Of a DNA stretch of 42,930 nt, positions 16,526-24,020 are shown in pieces (positions within the stretch are counted from its first letter, which is position 1; each line of letters begins with the position of its first letter). Position numbers and translations under genes: made by a program. Under the pieces are notes generated by a model. The model worked only from the letters and a program-made list of their open reading frames with translations, did no database searches and was not told the origin of the DNA. Source of the DNA: an uncultured Slackia sp. (GTDB lineage Bacteria; Actinomycetota; Coriobacteriia; Coriobacteriales; Eggerthellaceae); NCBI RefSeq assembly GCF_959608125.1, contig NZ_CAUHPG010000020.1, positions 1 through 42,930 on the forward strand. The letters run 5' to 3'.

Positions 16526-16644
16526 GGTAACTTCTCGTCGTTATCGTCCTCATTTTCTGCAAAGTCGGAACGCGAGAACGCGAAAGGAGCCCTTGCACGC
16601 GACTTCGTAACCTCGCCGCAACGCCCGAAAACACGCGAAAGACC

Positions 16645-16650
16645 TATAAT
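16645..16650 (+). promoter_or_regulatory. Probable -10 element of degV
   Basis: A perfect TATAAT lies 38 bases before the degV ATG on the plus strand. The upstream -35 region is poor. Confidence 0.5.
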
Positions 16651-16687
16651 CCTAGAAGGAATCTCGCTACGATCCAAGGAGTAACCC

Positions 16688-17557
16688 ATGGCATACCGTA
16701 TCGTGACCGACTCCGCCAGCAATCTCAGCGAAGAGATGATTGACGAATTCGGTCTGGAAATCTTGCCCATGACGTTCATGGTGGACGGCATCGAACGGCG
16801 CAGCTATCTCAAAGGAGAAAAAACCGATCTCAAGCAGTTCTACACCATGATGCGCGAAGGCAAGGTCATCACCACGTCCCTTCCCAACCTGCAAGAAACC
16901 GAAGCCACGATACGCGCGATTCTCGATGCGGGAGAAGACATCCTGTATCTGGGATTCTCGAGCGCGCTGTCGAGCGCATTCGGCTCGATCGAGCTGTTGA
17001 TGCAACGCCTCGCCGACGAATACCCCGAGCGCAAGCTGCGCGCCGTAGAGACCTTCGCGGCATCGGGCGGCCAAGGCATGCTCGTGTATTTGGCATGCAA
17101 GAAAGCTGCAGAAGGCGCATCGCTCGATGAAACGGGCGACTTCGTCGTCGAGACCCGCGACCACCTGTGCCACTGGTTCACGGTCGATGATTTGATGTTC
17201 CTCTTCCGCGGCGGCCGCGTAAGCCGCACGAGCGCCTGGGCGGGAACGATGCTCAATATCAAACCCGTCCTGCACGTCGACGCCGAAGGCGCGCTCATCC
17301 CCATGGAAAAAGTCAGGGGTCGTAAAAAATCAATCAAAGCCCTGGTCGATCACATGGAGAAGACCGCCATCGACCCCGCGTCGCAAACCGTCTTCATCAC
17401 GCACGGCGACTGCATAGAGGACGTCGAGGTGCTCAAGCGCGAAATTTCCGAACGCCTGGGCGTTACCGATTTCGTGGTGAACTATATCGACCCCGTGGTC
17501 GGAGCCCATTCGGGTCCGGGCACGCTGGCCCTGTTCTTCTTGGGAACCGAGAAATAG
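16688..17557 (+). CDS. DegV family fatty-acid-binding protein
   Basis: DegV proteins bind a fatty acid in a deep pocket. In Firmicutes related proteins (FakB) present it to a kinase for phosphorylation. The 289-residue protein starts IVTDSASNLSEEM, the family N-terminus. It contains TTSLPNLQETEATI and GFSSALSSAFGSIEL, whose serines line the ligand carboxylate site, and DDLMFLFRGGRVSRTSAW near 170. The ATG at 16688 follows CAAGGAGTAACCC. It stands alone between divergent ileS and convergent dut, so its partner, if any, is elsewhere. No FakA-like kinase is in the window, so a Fak role is only a possibility. Confidence 0.9.
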   Translation: MAYRIVTDSASNLSEEMIDEFGLEILPMTFMVDGIERRSYLKGEKTDLKQFYTMMREGKVITTSLPNLQETEATIRAILDAGEDILYLGFSSALSSAFGSIELLMQRLADEYPERKLRAVETFAASGGQGMLVYLACKKAAEGASLDETGDFVVETRDHLCHWFTVDDLMFLFRGGRVSRTSAWAGTMLNIKPVLHVDAEGALIPMEKVRGRKKSIKALVDHMEKTAIDPASQTVFITHGDCIEDVEVLKREISERLGVTDFVVNYIDPVVGAHSGPGTLALFFLGTEK

Positions 17558-17592
17558 CGAACGCCGCTCCTCAGCGAATGAGCGCAAACGAA

Positions 17593-17626
17593 AAGAGGCC
17601 GCAGGCTCGAATGCCTGCGGCCTCTT
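17593..17626. terminator. Bidirectional terminator between degV and dut
   Basis: GAGGCCGCAGGC and GCCTGCGGCCTC form a 12-bp stem around TCGAAT. It reads into TTCGTT on the plus strand and TTTTCGTTT on the minus strand, so it can serve both convergent genes, with the better tail for dut. Confidence 0.88.
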
Positions 17627-17669
17627 CGTTGGACGGGACATGCCAGACGCGCAACGTAAAGAGCGCCTG

Positions 17670-18116
17670 CTAGGCGACGCCGCTCGAACCGAAGCCGCCC
17701 TCGCCGCGCTCGGTCTCGTCGAGCGAATCGACGACGGTCCAGGCGACGTTTTCGACTTTCTGGATGACGAGCTGTGCGATGCGATCGCCCGGCTGAATCT
17801 CGAAGACGCTTTCGGGGTCGAGGTTGATGAGGGCCACCTTGAGCTCGCCGCGATAATGGCTGTCGATCAACCCTGGCGTATTAAGCACCGTGACGCCCTG
17901 CTTGATGGCAAGGCCGCTGCGCGGCTGCACGAAACCTGCGTAGCCCTCGGGGATGGCGATCGCGAGACCCGTAGCGACGAGCGCGCGCTCGAACGGCTTG
18001 AGCACGACATGCTCGATAGCGCGCAGGTCCATTCCCGCGTCGCCCGGATAGGCATAGACGGGAATGGTCACGTCGTCGACAAGCGTGGTAATGGGGATGG
18101 TAAGCGTATCGGCCAT
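17670..18116 (-). CDS. dut: dUTP diphosphatase
   Basis: Dut hydrolyses dUTP to dUMP and PPi, which keeps uracil out of DNA and supplies the dTMP pathway. All five motifs of the trimeric enzyme occur in the 148-residue protein: DAGMDLRA, PRSGLA, GLIDSHYRGELKV, PGDRIAQLV and the C-terminal arm RGEGGFGSSG. The ATG at 18116 follows GGAAGGAGACGCC. It lies downstream of nrdR on the same strand, though a hairpin at 18205-18224 lies between. Both act on deoxynucleotide supply. Confidence 0.96.
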   Translation of the reverse strand: MADTLTIPITTLVDDVTIPVYAYPGDAGMDLRAIEHVVLKPFERALVATGLAIAIPEGYAGFVQPRSGLAIKQGVTVLNTPGLIDSHYRGELKVALINLDPESVFEIQPGDRIAQLVIQKVENVAWTVVDSLDETERGEGGFGSSGVA

Positions 18117-18204
18117 GATGGCGTCTCCTTCCGTGTCATAGAACATGGTCGCCGCCGAGGCGACGACGATCTGCCCGCAATCGATTACGGACAGAACGAA
18201 AGAA

Positions 18205-18224
18205 CCCGCATGAAGCCATGCGGG
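18205..18224 (-). terminator. Terminator after nrdR
   Basis: On the minus strand CCCGCATG-GCTT-CATGCGGG is a perfect 8-bp stem followed by TTCTTTCGTTC. It lies just past the nrdR stop, so dut probably has its own promoter or depends on read-through. Confidence 0.75.
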
Positions 18225-18242
18225 CGATTTTCGAAAAACGCG

Positions 18243-18695
18243 CTAGTGCTCCAGGCCGCGCAGCGCCTCCTGGAATTCCTCGATCGTCTGGAAATCCTTG
18301 TACACGCTTGCGAACCTGATATAGGCGACGTCGTCGAGACCTTTCAGATGGTCGAGGACGATATCGCCCAAATCCTTCGATTTGATTTCGCTACGGCCGG
18401 AATTGCGCAGCTCCGCTTCGATCTGGTCGATGATTTCGGACTTCTTATCGTTGGGGATATTGGGGCGTTTCGCGCAAGCGATGCTGATGCCGCGATAAAG
18501 CTTCTCGCGATCGAACACCTGGCTGGTGCCGTCGGATTTGATGACGATGATGGGGTTGTCCCCCAACCTCTCATACGTCGTGAAACGATTGCCGCACTTC
18601 AGGCATTCGCGGCGGCGACGAATGGAATTGAATTCATCGGAAGGCCGGGAATCAACGACCTTGGATTCGGGATGACCGCAAGACGGACAGCGCAT
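18243..18695 (-). CDS. nrdR: Transcriptional repressor of ribonucleotide reductase, NrdR
   Basis: NrdR represses ribonucleotide reductase genes in response to ATP/dATP. The 150-residue protein has the N-terminal zinc ribbon with CPSC at 3-6 and CLKC at 31-34, and the ATP-cone domain from about 49 to 139 (IVIKSDGTSQVFDREKLYRG). The length is typical. The ATG at 18695 follows ACGGAGGAACCG. No nrd gene is in the window. A palindrome in its promoter region is recorded separately. Confidence 0.96.
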   Translation of the reverse strand: MRCPSCGHPESKVVDSRPSDEFNSIRRRRECLKCGNRFTTYERLGDNPIIVIKSDGTSQVFDREKLYRGISIACAKRPNIPNDKKSEIIDQIEAELRNSGRSEIKSKDLGDIVLDHLKGLDDVAYIRFASVYKDFQTIEEFQEALRGLEH

Positions 18696-18732
18696 CGGTT
18701 CCTCCGTTCGGCCCCATAAGGGGAATTTTTAC

Positions 18733-18745
18733 ATATGGCGCATAT
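18733..18745. promoter_or_regulatory. Palindrome in the nrdR promoter region
   Basis: ATATG-GCG-CATAT is a perfect dyad that overlaps a TATAAT on the plus strand (18743-18748) and TATTAT on the minus strand. It is a candidate operator. It does not match the usual NrdR box closely. Confidence 0.4.
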
Positions 18746-18880
18746 AATACACGCTCCGTTTCGCAATCACGCAGACGGCATAAAAAAGAGAATGCCATGC
18801 CCGAAACCACCACGACACACGACGAGTTCCCTGTCGCAATGCGCGGACCCTTGCGCTTCAAGCCGCCTCCTAATGTGAAA

Positions 18881-18910
18881 AGACCTGGAATGAATCTTCA
18901 TTCCAGGTCT
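18881..18910 (-). terminator. Terminator of the dicarboxylate symporter gene
   Basis: On the minus strand a 14-bp stem, arms AGACCTGGAATGAA and TTCATTCCAGGTCT with a 2-base loop, is followed by TTTTCAC. The arm shares GACCTGGAATG with the rluD terminator at 11816-11848. Confidence 0.88.
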
Positions 18911-18958
18911 AATATTAAGGGTCCGGCTCGATGCCGACCGCTTGCGATCGACCCTTGA

Positions 18959-20242
18959 TTAGGCAGCGGTCTTTTCGGCCTTGCGCGCAGCGCGGCGCTT
19001 GTCCATGGAGTCCAGACAGAGGCAGCACGCGGAGTCGCCCGTGATATTGAGGGCGGTGCGCATCATGTCGAGGATACGGTCGACGCCCGCGACAAGAGCA
19101 ATGCCCTCGACCGGCAGACCCACCGAGGTCAGAACCATGGCGAGCATGATCATGCCGGATCCGGGAACGCCCGCGGTGCCGATGGAGGCGAGAACCGTGG
19201 TCATGACGATCATGAACTGCTGAGTAATGGTAAGCTCGATACCGAACACCTGAGCGATGAAAATCGCGCAAACGCCCTGGTAAATCGCCGTGCCGTCCAT
19301 ATTGATGGTGGCGCCGAGCGGCAAGACGAAGCTGGTCATCTCCTTGCGAGCACCCATCTTAGAGGTGCACTCCATATTCATGGGAAGCGTGCCTACAGAG
19401 CTTGCCGAAGAGAATGCGAACAGGAATGCCGGGGCGATGCCGCGGAAGAACTTCACCGGGCTCATCTTCGCAATCAGCTTGACCATGCCGGAGTAAACCA
19501 CCACGAGATGCGCGCCCATAGCAAGGTAAGCGACCACGATAAGCCACAGCAGCGGCAGCAAGACATCGGGACCGTTCGATGCGACGACCGGAACCATCAA
19601 GCCGAAAACGCCGAAGGGGGCAAAGCAGATGATGCCGTGCATGACCTTGATGCAAACCTCGTTCATTCCCTCAATGAAATGAACTACGGGTTCCGATTTC
19701 TTACCGGCAGCAATAACACCGAAACCGAAAATAAGCGCGATGACGATGATCTGAAGCATCGTGGCATCGGCCATGGGCTGGAAGAAATTGGCCGGGAAGA
19801 TATTAACGATGGTGTCGATGAACGAAGGTGCTTCCTTGGCTTCGTACGACAGCTCCGACACGGGCATCGTAAAACCGCCGCCGACATTAAGGACGTTGGC
19901 GAATGCCAAGCCGATCACAACCGCGAAAGCAGTTGTGACCATATAGAACAGAATGGTCTTACCGCCGATGGCGCCGACCTTCTTCACATCCTGCAGCGAA
20001 ATAACGCCCGTCATGATAGAGAAGACGACCAAAGGAACGACGATCATCTTGATTAGATTGAGGAAGATCATACCGATCGGCTTGATATAAGTGTTCGCGA
20101 TTTCAGGATTGGACTGAAGCGCCAGGCCGCACAGAACGCCGAGGACCAGCGCAACGAGAATCCACGAAGTCAAAGACAGCCGCTTATACCATGGCTTATG
20201 TTCGGAGGCGGACACCTGGGGTTGCATAGGCGTATCCGTCAT
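18959..20242 (-). CDS. Dicarboxylate/amino acid:cation symporter (DAACS family)
   Basis: This 427-residue membrane protein imports an acidic amino acid or C4-dicarboxylate with sodium or protons. The fold hallmarks are present: the serine-rich hairpin SSASSVGTLPM (HP1), NMDGTAIYQG in the seventh segment, and GTAGVPGSGMIMLAMVL (HP2). About eight membrane segments can be traced from residue 25 onward. The C-terminal tail is basic. Substrate choice among glutamate, aspartate and succinate cannot be fixed from sequence. The ATG at 20242 follows GAGGGGAG. A strong terminator follows the gene. No terminator separates it from the SOS-type gene upstream on the same strand, so some read-through is possible. 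Confidence 0.93.
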   Translation of the reverse strand: MTDTPMQPQVSASEHKPWYKRLSLTSWILVALVLGVLCGLALQSNPEIANTYIKPIGMIFLNLIKMIVVPLVVFSIMTGVISLQDVKKVGAIGGKTILFYMVTTAFAVVIGLAFANVLNVGGGFTMPVSELSYEAKEAPSFIDTIVNIFPANFFQPMADATMLQIIVIALIFGFGVIAAGKKSEPVVHFIEGMNEVCIKVMHGIICFAPFGVFGLMVPVVASNGPDVLLPLLWLIVVAYLAMGAHLVVVYSGMVKLIAKMSPVKFFRGIAPAFLFAFSSASSVGTLPMNMECTSKMGARKEMTSFVLPLGATINMDGTAIYQGVCAIFIAQVFGIELTITQQFMIVMTTVLASIGTAGVPGSGMIMLAMVLTSVGLPVEGIALVAGVDRILDMMRTALNITGDSACCLCLDSMDKRRAARKAEKTAA

Positions 20243-20426
20243 GATTCATACTCCCCTCTTCTTATATTCAGGAGCAAAACGCCCCTTCCGTATTGAACTG
20301 ATAGATAGTACACGGAATTGGCACATAAGCCCGCAGAAAACCGCGCGAGGGGTAAATCGGGTATCGAACGGAGCGCTCTCGACGACGACCAGGAGCTCGA
20401 TACGGAAGCGGGGTCGGAAATCGGCG

Positions 20427-20810
20427 TTATAAGGCGAGCACGAAAAGGCAGAACGCGAACAGCACCGCACAGCACACCAGAGCGGCCGCAAAGGACCCCT
20501 CCGAAGCGATGCCTGCGGCGGTTCCGTTTTCGAGTTCGTCACGCATCTCGCGCAAGCCCAAAGCGGCGATAACGACCGCGGCGTCGCCCCTCAGCGGCAT
20601 CGCGGCACGGGTGCGATGCCGAACCGACCGTTCGAACGCAACGATATGCGGACTGTGCGCCTCGTGCCGCACCGAACCCTCACGTGCGACAGGATCGTTC
20701 GTTGCCCGGAAGTCGACGCGAATCACTCGCGGCCCGCTCTGCATTCTCTGTCGACCGATTTTCAGCGCCGCAGTGCCTTCCACGCACGGATGAATTTCAC
20801 GATTCCCCAT
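20427..20810 (-). CDS. Putative SOS-regulated tail-anchored membrane protein
   Basis: I do not recognise the family. The 127-residue protein has a charged soluble part rich in Arg, Glu and Ala (about 1-105). A single hydrophobic segment (about 107-127, FAAALVCCAVLFAFCLFVLAL without the last few residues) ends at the stop codon, the layout of a tail-anchored protein facing the cytoplasm. The ATG at 20810 is preceded by a strong AGGAGGT. Its promoter (TTGACA-17-TATTAT) is covered by two LexA boxes and is divergent from lexA, so it is very likely DNA-damage inducible. In Bacillus the gene divergent from lexA encodes the division inhibitor YneA. This protein lacks its LysM domain and has the anchor at the other end, so a similar role is only a guess. 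Confidence 0.72.
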   Translation of the reverse strand: MGNREIHPCVEGTAALKIGRQRMQSGPRVIRVDFRATNDPVAREGSVRHEAHSPHIVAFERSVRHRTRAAMPLRGDAAVVIAALGLREMRDELENGTAAGIASEGSFAAALVCCAVLFAFCLFVLAL

Positions 20811-20826
20811 TACGACCTCCTGACTC

Positions 20827-20856
20827 TTGCAACGAACCTTTGTTCGGATATATAAT
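20827..20856 (+). promoter_or_regulatory. lexA promoter
   Basis: TTGCAA (20827-20832) and TATAAT (20851-20856) are spaced by 18 bases. The perfect LexA box at 20833-20846 fills most of the spacer, which would allow tight autorepression. Confidence 0.8.
20833..20846. promoter_or_regulatory. LexA box 1 (perfect)
   Basis: CGAAC-CTTT-GTTCG matches the Gram-positive SOS box CGAAC-N4-GTTCG at every fixed position. It lies in the lexA promoter spacer and just downstream of the divergent promoter's -10. Confidence 0.95.
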
Positions 20857-20880
20857 AAATCGCACAAAAGTTCGTGTCAA
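20852..20880 (-). promoter_or_regulatory. Promoter of the divergent SOS gene
   Basis: On the minus strand a perfect TTGACA (20875-20880) and TATTAT (20852-20857) are exactly 17 bases apart. LexA box 2 lies in the spacer and box 1 covers the expected transcription start. Confidence 0.85.
20861..20874. promoter_or_regulatory. LexA box 2 (one mismatch)
   Basis: CGCAC-AAAA-GTTCG differs from the SOS box at one position. It starts exactly 28 bases after box 1. Confidence 0.8.
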
Positions 20881-20888
20881 CGTTTTAC

Positions 20889-20902
20889 CAAACGTTTGTT
20901 CG
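20889..20902. promoter_or_regulatory. LexA box 3 (one mismatch)
   Basis: CAAAC-GTTT-GTTCG differs at one position and starts exactly 28 bases after box 2. It lies in the lexA leader, just before the ribosome binding site. Confidence 0.8.
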
Positions 20903-20918
20903 ATAAAGGGGAAAGGCC

Positions 20919-21596
20919 ATGGCCGAAGCGGAAATCAAGAACACGAAGAAAATCACCAAGAAACAGAAAGCGGTGCTCGACTTCATCGCCAAAACCATCG
21001 ACGAAACGGGAATCGCGCCTACCGTGCGCGACATCTGCGAGGGCCTGGGCCTCTCGTCGCCTTCCACCGTGCACGTCCACCTCAAAACGCTCGAGGACAA
21101 AGGCCTTATCCACCGCGACCCCCTGAAGTCGCGCTGCATCACCATCGCCGACCATGAACGCAATGCAGCCGAAGAACGCAGGCAAGACGAGCCCCCCGTC
21201 GGCGTAGGGGAATTCTCGAGCATCGTCTCGCTGCCCGTGGTCGGAAACGTCGCGGCAGGACAGCCGATTTTGGCCGATCAGAACATCACCGAGACCATTC
21301 CCCTTCCCACCGAAATCGTCGGCGATTCCAGCTCGTTCCTGCTCAAGGTGCGCGGCGACTCCATGATCGAAATCGGCATCAACGACGGCGACTACGTCGT
21401 CGTCAAAGAGCAGCCCACCGCAAACAACGGCGATGTCGTCGTGGCGATCGTCGAAGACGGCGCAACGGTGAAAACCTTCTACAAAGAACGCGACCATGTG
21501 CGCCTCCAGCCCGAGAATTCATCGATGGATCCGATTATCGTGCGCGAAAACGTCTCGATCGCAGGCAAAGTCGTCGCCGTCTTCCGCCGCCTGTAG
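20919..21596 (+). CDS. lexA: SOS repressor LexA
   Basis: LexA represses DNA-damage genes and cleaves itself when RecA filaments form. The 225-residue protein has an N-terminal winged helix (TVRDICEGLGLSSPSTVHVHL, about 35-55) and a C-terminal S24 peptidase domain. The cleavage site is Ala113-Gly114 in GNVAAGQP, with catalytic Ser148 (RGDSMI) and Lys185 (TVKTFYK). The ATG at 20919 follows AAAGGGGAAAGG. Three evenly spaced boxes upstream indicate autoregulation. It is convergent with hflX and shares a terminator. Confidence 0.98.
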   Translation: MAEAEIKNTKKITKKQKAVLDFIAKTIDETGIAPTVRDICEGLGLSSPSTVHVHLKTLEDKGLIHRDPLKSRCITIADHERNAAEERRQDEPPVGVGEFSSIVSLPVVGNVAAGQPILADQNITETIPLPTEIVGDSSSFLLKVRGDSMIEIGINDGDYVVVKEQPTANNGDVVVAIVEDGATVKTFYKERDHVRLQPENSSMDPIIVRENVSIAGKVVAVFRRL

Positions 21597-21620
21597 GCCG
21601 TCCATTCACTCCGATGTCGA

Positions 21621-21658
21621 AAAAGGAGCGAGGGGATTTCTCCCTTCGCTCCTTTTTT
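21621..21658. terminator. Bidirectional terminator between lexA and hflX
   Basis: GGAGCGA and TCGCTCC pair, with an inner GGG/CCC stem. The hairpin is flanked by TTTTTT on the plus strand and TTTTT on the minus strand, so it can end both convergent transcripts. Confidence 0.9.
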
Positions 21659-21695
21659 CATACACAGCTAGGCGTCGATGCGCGGAGACGCGCGT

Positions 21696-23000
21696 CTATT
21701 CGGGTTCGACCGCGTACGGCTCGAACGACGCCTTCATTTCGGACGGAACGCGCAGCGTCATGATCGCGCCGCGCTCGTCGTAAGATTCGGCAAGCACCGT
21801 ACACCTGCTGTGCGCGATCGATGTCAGGTCGCCGCGCGAGAACGGAACCACCACTTCCATCAGCGTTTCGCTCGCGGTGGCCGCGCGGGCGATCGCGTCG
21901 ATCAGCTCGTCGACGCCCTCCCCCGTCTCGGCCGACACCAGCACGGCCCCTGGGAAACGCGATACCAGCGCAAGGCGCGTCGACGCGTCGACCAGGTCGA
22001 CCTTATTGAACACGAGAATGCGCGGAATGCCGTGTGCGCCGATCTGCTCGAGCGTGTCCTCCACGGCACGCATCTGCTTGTCGTATTCGTCAGACGACGC
22101 ATCCACGACGTGGAGCACCAGATCGGCGCCGCGAATCTCATCGAGCGTGCTCTTGAACGCCTCGATGAGCGTCGTGGGAAGCTTCTGGATGAACCCGACC
22201 GTGTCGGTCAGCGTCGCCTCTCGACCTTCGGGCAGCACGAGCTTGCGAGTCGTGGAATCGAGCGTGGCGAACAGCTTGTCGTAACTCAGCACCTCGGCGC
22301 CCGCGAGCCTGTTGAGCAGGCTCGACTTGCCCGCATTGGTGTAGCCCGCCTCCGCCACCTTGAATATGCCCGAAGCATAGCGGGCCGAGCGCTGCGTCTG
22401 GCGCATGCGGGAGACCTGTTCGAGCTCTCGGCGAATCGACGTGATGCGCTTGCGAACCATGCGGCGGTCGACCTCGAGCTGGCTTTCGCCTTCGCCGAAA
22501 CGCGATCCCACGCCGCCGCCCATGCGGTTGCTGGCAAGATGGGCCCACATGCCGCGCAGGCGCGGAAGCAGGTACTGGTTCTGAGCGAGCCTGACCTGCA
22601 GCCGGCCTTCTTTCGTGGTGGCATGCAGCGCGAAGATATCCAGGATGAGCGCCGTGCGATCGATGACCTTTACCTCTTTCGGCATGGCCTTCTCCAGATT
22701 GCTCTGCTGCGACGGAGAAAGCTCCTCGTCGAAGATGACCACGTCGGCGGCGAGGCTGCGGCAAAGCCCGGCGATTTCTTCGGCCTTGCCCGAACCGATG
22801 AACGTGCGCGGATTGGGCGCATCGAGCTTCTGCGTAGCCGTGGCGACGACGGTCGCGCCTGCCGTATCGGTCAGGCGCGCCAGCTCGGCAAGCGACGATT
22901 CGGAGTCATCGAGCGAAGCGTCCTTGTATTCGATGCCCACCAAAATGGCGCGCTCGGCGTCTTCGGTGAAGCTGGTCTGGGACATATCGGCAAACGACAT
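21696..23000 (-). CDS. hflX: GTPase HflX
   Basis: HflX is a ribosome-associated GTPase that splits stalled 70S ribosomes under stress. The 434-residue protein has the N-terminal HflX domain (TFIGSGKAEEIAGL, 66-79; FDEELSPSQQSNLE, 90-103), then the G domain with P-loop GYTNAGKSS (219-227), DTVGF (266-270) and NKVD. The ATG at 23000 follows AAAGGGGGCTGCC. It lies 15 bases downstream of miaA, in the order miaB-miaA-hflX. It is slightly longer at both ends than the E. coli protein. Confidence 0.96.
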   Translation of the reverse strand: MSFADMSQTSFTEDAERAILVGIEYKDASLDDSESSLAELARLTDTAGATVVATATQKLDAPNPRTFIGSGKAEEIAGLCRSLAADVVIFDEELSPSQQSNLEKAMPKEVKVIDRTALILDIFALHATTKEGRLQVRLAQNQYLLPRLRGMWAHLASNRMGGGVGSRFGEGESQLEVDRRMVRKRITSIRRELEQVSRMRQTQRSARYASGIFKVAEAGYTNAGKSSLLNRLAGAEVLSYDKLFATLDSTTRKLVLPEGREATLTDTVGFIQKLPTTLIEAFKSTLDEIRGADLVLHVVDASSDEYDKQMRAVEDTLEQIGAHGIPRILVFNKVDLVDASTRLALVSRFPGAVLVSAETGEGVDELIDAIARAATASETLMEVVVPFSRGDLTSIAHSRCTVLAESYDERGAIMTLRVPSEMKASFEPYAVEPE

Positions 23001-23015
23001 GGCAGCCCCCTTTCG

Positions 23016-24020
23016 TCATCGGGCCGATGCGCCGCATGCGGCCGCGCCGCCCATCGAAGCGACGATCTCATCCGCCATGCGCGCGACGTCCGCATCGTCG
23101 GCGTCGATCCAGCGAACGCGCTCGTCTTTGCGCCACCATGTACGCTGGCGCTTCGCGTACCTGCGCGTTGCCGTCTTGATCTGCTCGATGCCCTCGTCGA
23201 GCGTGCACTCTCCCTGCAACGCGGCGACGATTTCTTTGTATCCGATCGCCTCACGGGCGGTCAACGCCTCTTCGAAGCCGTGCGCGGCAAGCGATCGGAC
23301 CTCGTCGAGCAGCCCTTGCTCGACCATCGAATCGACCCTGCGGTCGATGCGCTCGTTCAACACGGCGGGATCGACGGCCAAGCCGAAGAATACCGCAGGC
23401 ACAGACTGCGCCATATGCGAGAACCCCTCGTGCTGGCGGGCGTAGGTGGTGTTTTCGAGCTCGATCATCTCGAACGCGCGGATCACGCGGCGCGTGTTGT
23501 TGGGATGGATCAGCGCCGCGCTCTCGGGGTCGCGGCGCTCGAGCATGTTCCACAGCTCCTGGGCTCCCTGTTCCTCGAGCACGCGGGAATAATGGTCGCG
23601 CACGGGATTGCCCGTCTGCTCGCCGCGCGGGAAACGGTAATCGTCGATCGCGGCGCGCACATACAGGCCCGTGCCGCCCGCCAATACGCTGCGACGCCCC
23701 TGGGCGTCGAGCGCGCGGAAGCACGAACGCGCATAATCCTGGAACAGCGCGGCGGAATACGGTTCGCCGGGCTCGCAGATATCCAGGCCGAAATGCTCCA
23801 CGCGGCGCTGCGCAGGCGCGATCTTGCCCGTGCCGATATCCATGCTGCGATAGATCTGCATCGAATCGGCCGAGACGACGGCGCCGCCGATGCGGGCGGC
23901 CACTTCCTGGGCAACATCCGTCTTGCCGGATGCCGTCGGGCCCACCACGCAGACCACGGGCTGCTTCAAATCAACCTCGAATCCGGGCGTTGCCGCCTGC
24001 CGCTCTTCCGGACTAAGCAC
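23016..24020 (-). CDS. miaA: tRNA dimethylallyltransferase
   Basis: MiaA adds a dimethylallyl group to A37 of tRNAs that read UNN codons, the substrate for MiaB. The 334-residue protein has the P-loop GPTASGKT (27-34), the SADSMQIYRSMDIGTGK segment and GGTGLYVRA. I accept the GTG at 24020, which overlaps the miaB stop by eight bases. A TTG about 18 codons later, preceded by GAGGT and closer to the usual family N-terminus, is an alternative. The overlap implies coupled translation of two enzymes that act in sequence. Confidence 0.95.
   Translation of the reverse strand: MLSPEERQAATPGFEVDLKQPVVCVVGPTASGKTDVAQEVAARIGGAVVSADSMQIYRSMDIGTGKIAPAQRRVEHFGLDICEPGEPYSAALFQDYARSCFRALDAQGRRSVLAGGTGLYVRAAIDDYRFPRGEQTGNPVRDHYSRVLEEQGAQELWNMLERRDPESAALIHPNNTRRVIRAFEMIELENTTYARQHEGFSHMAQSVPAVFFGLAVDPAVLNERIDRRVDSMVEQGLLDEVRSLAAHGFEEALTAREAIGYKEIVAALQGECTLDEGIEQIKTATRRYAKRQRTWWRKDERVRWIDADDADVARMADEIVASMGGAAACGASAR

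Noticed and set aside
13655..16684. A 1009-codon open frame antisense to ileS, and similar long antisense frames over pnp, glyS, hflX-miaA, rimO-pgsA, ftsK and rnj
   Set aside because: They mirror clear genes in a high-GC genome, have no ribosome binding sites or family motifs, and their translations are biased mixtures of Asp, Val, Leu, Arg and His.
16451..16687. T-box leader of ileS
   Set aside because: I found no T-box core sequence, specifier stem or terminator upstream of ileS on the minus strand.
18797..18958. A short plus-strand frame starting MPETTTTHDEFPVAMRGP before the symporter terminator
   Set aside because: The ribosome binding site is weak and the frame runs through the terminator hairpin. 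A TATAAT upstream has no -35. It may be a real micro-gene, but I cannot support it.
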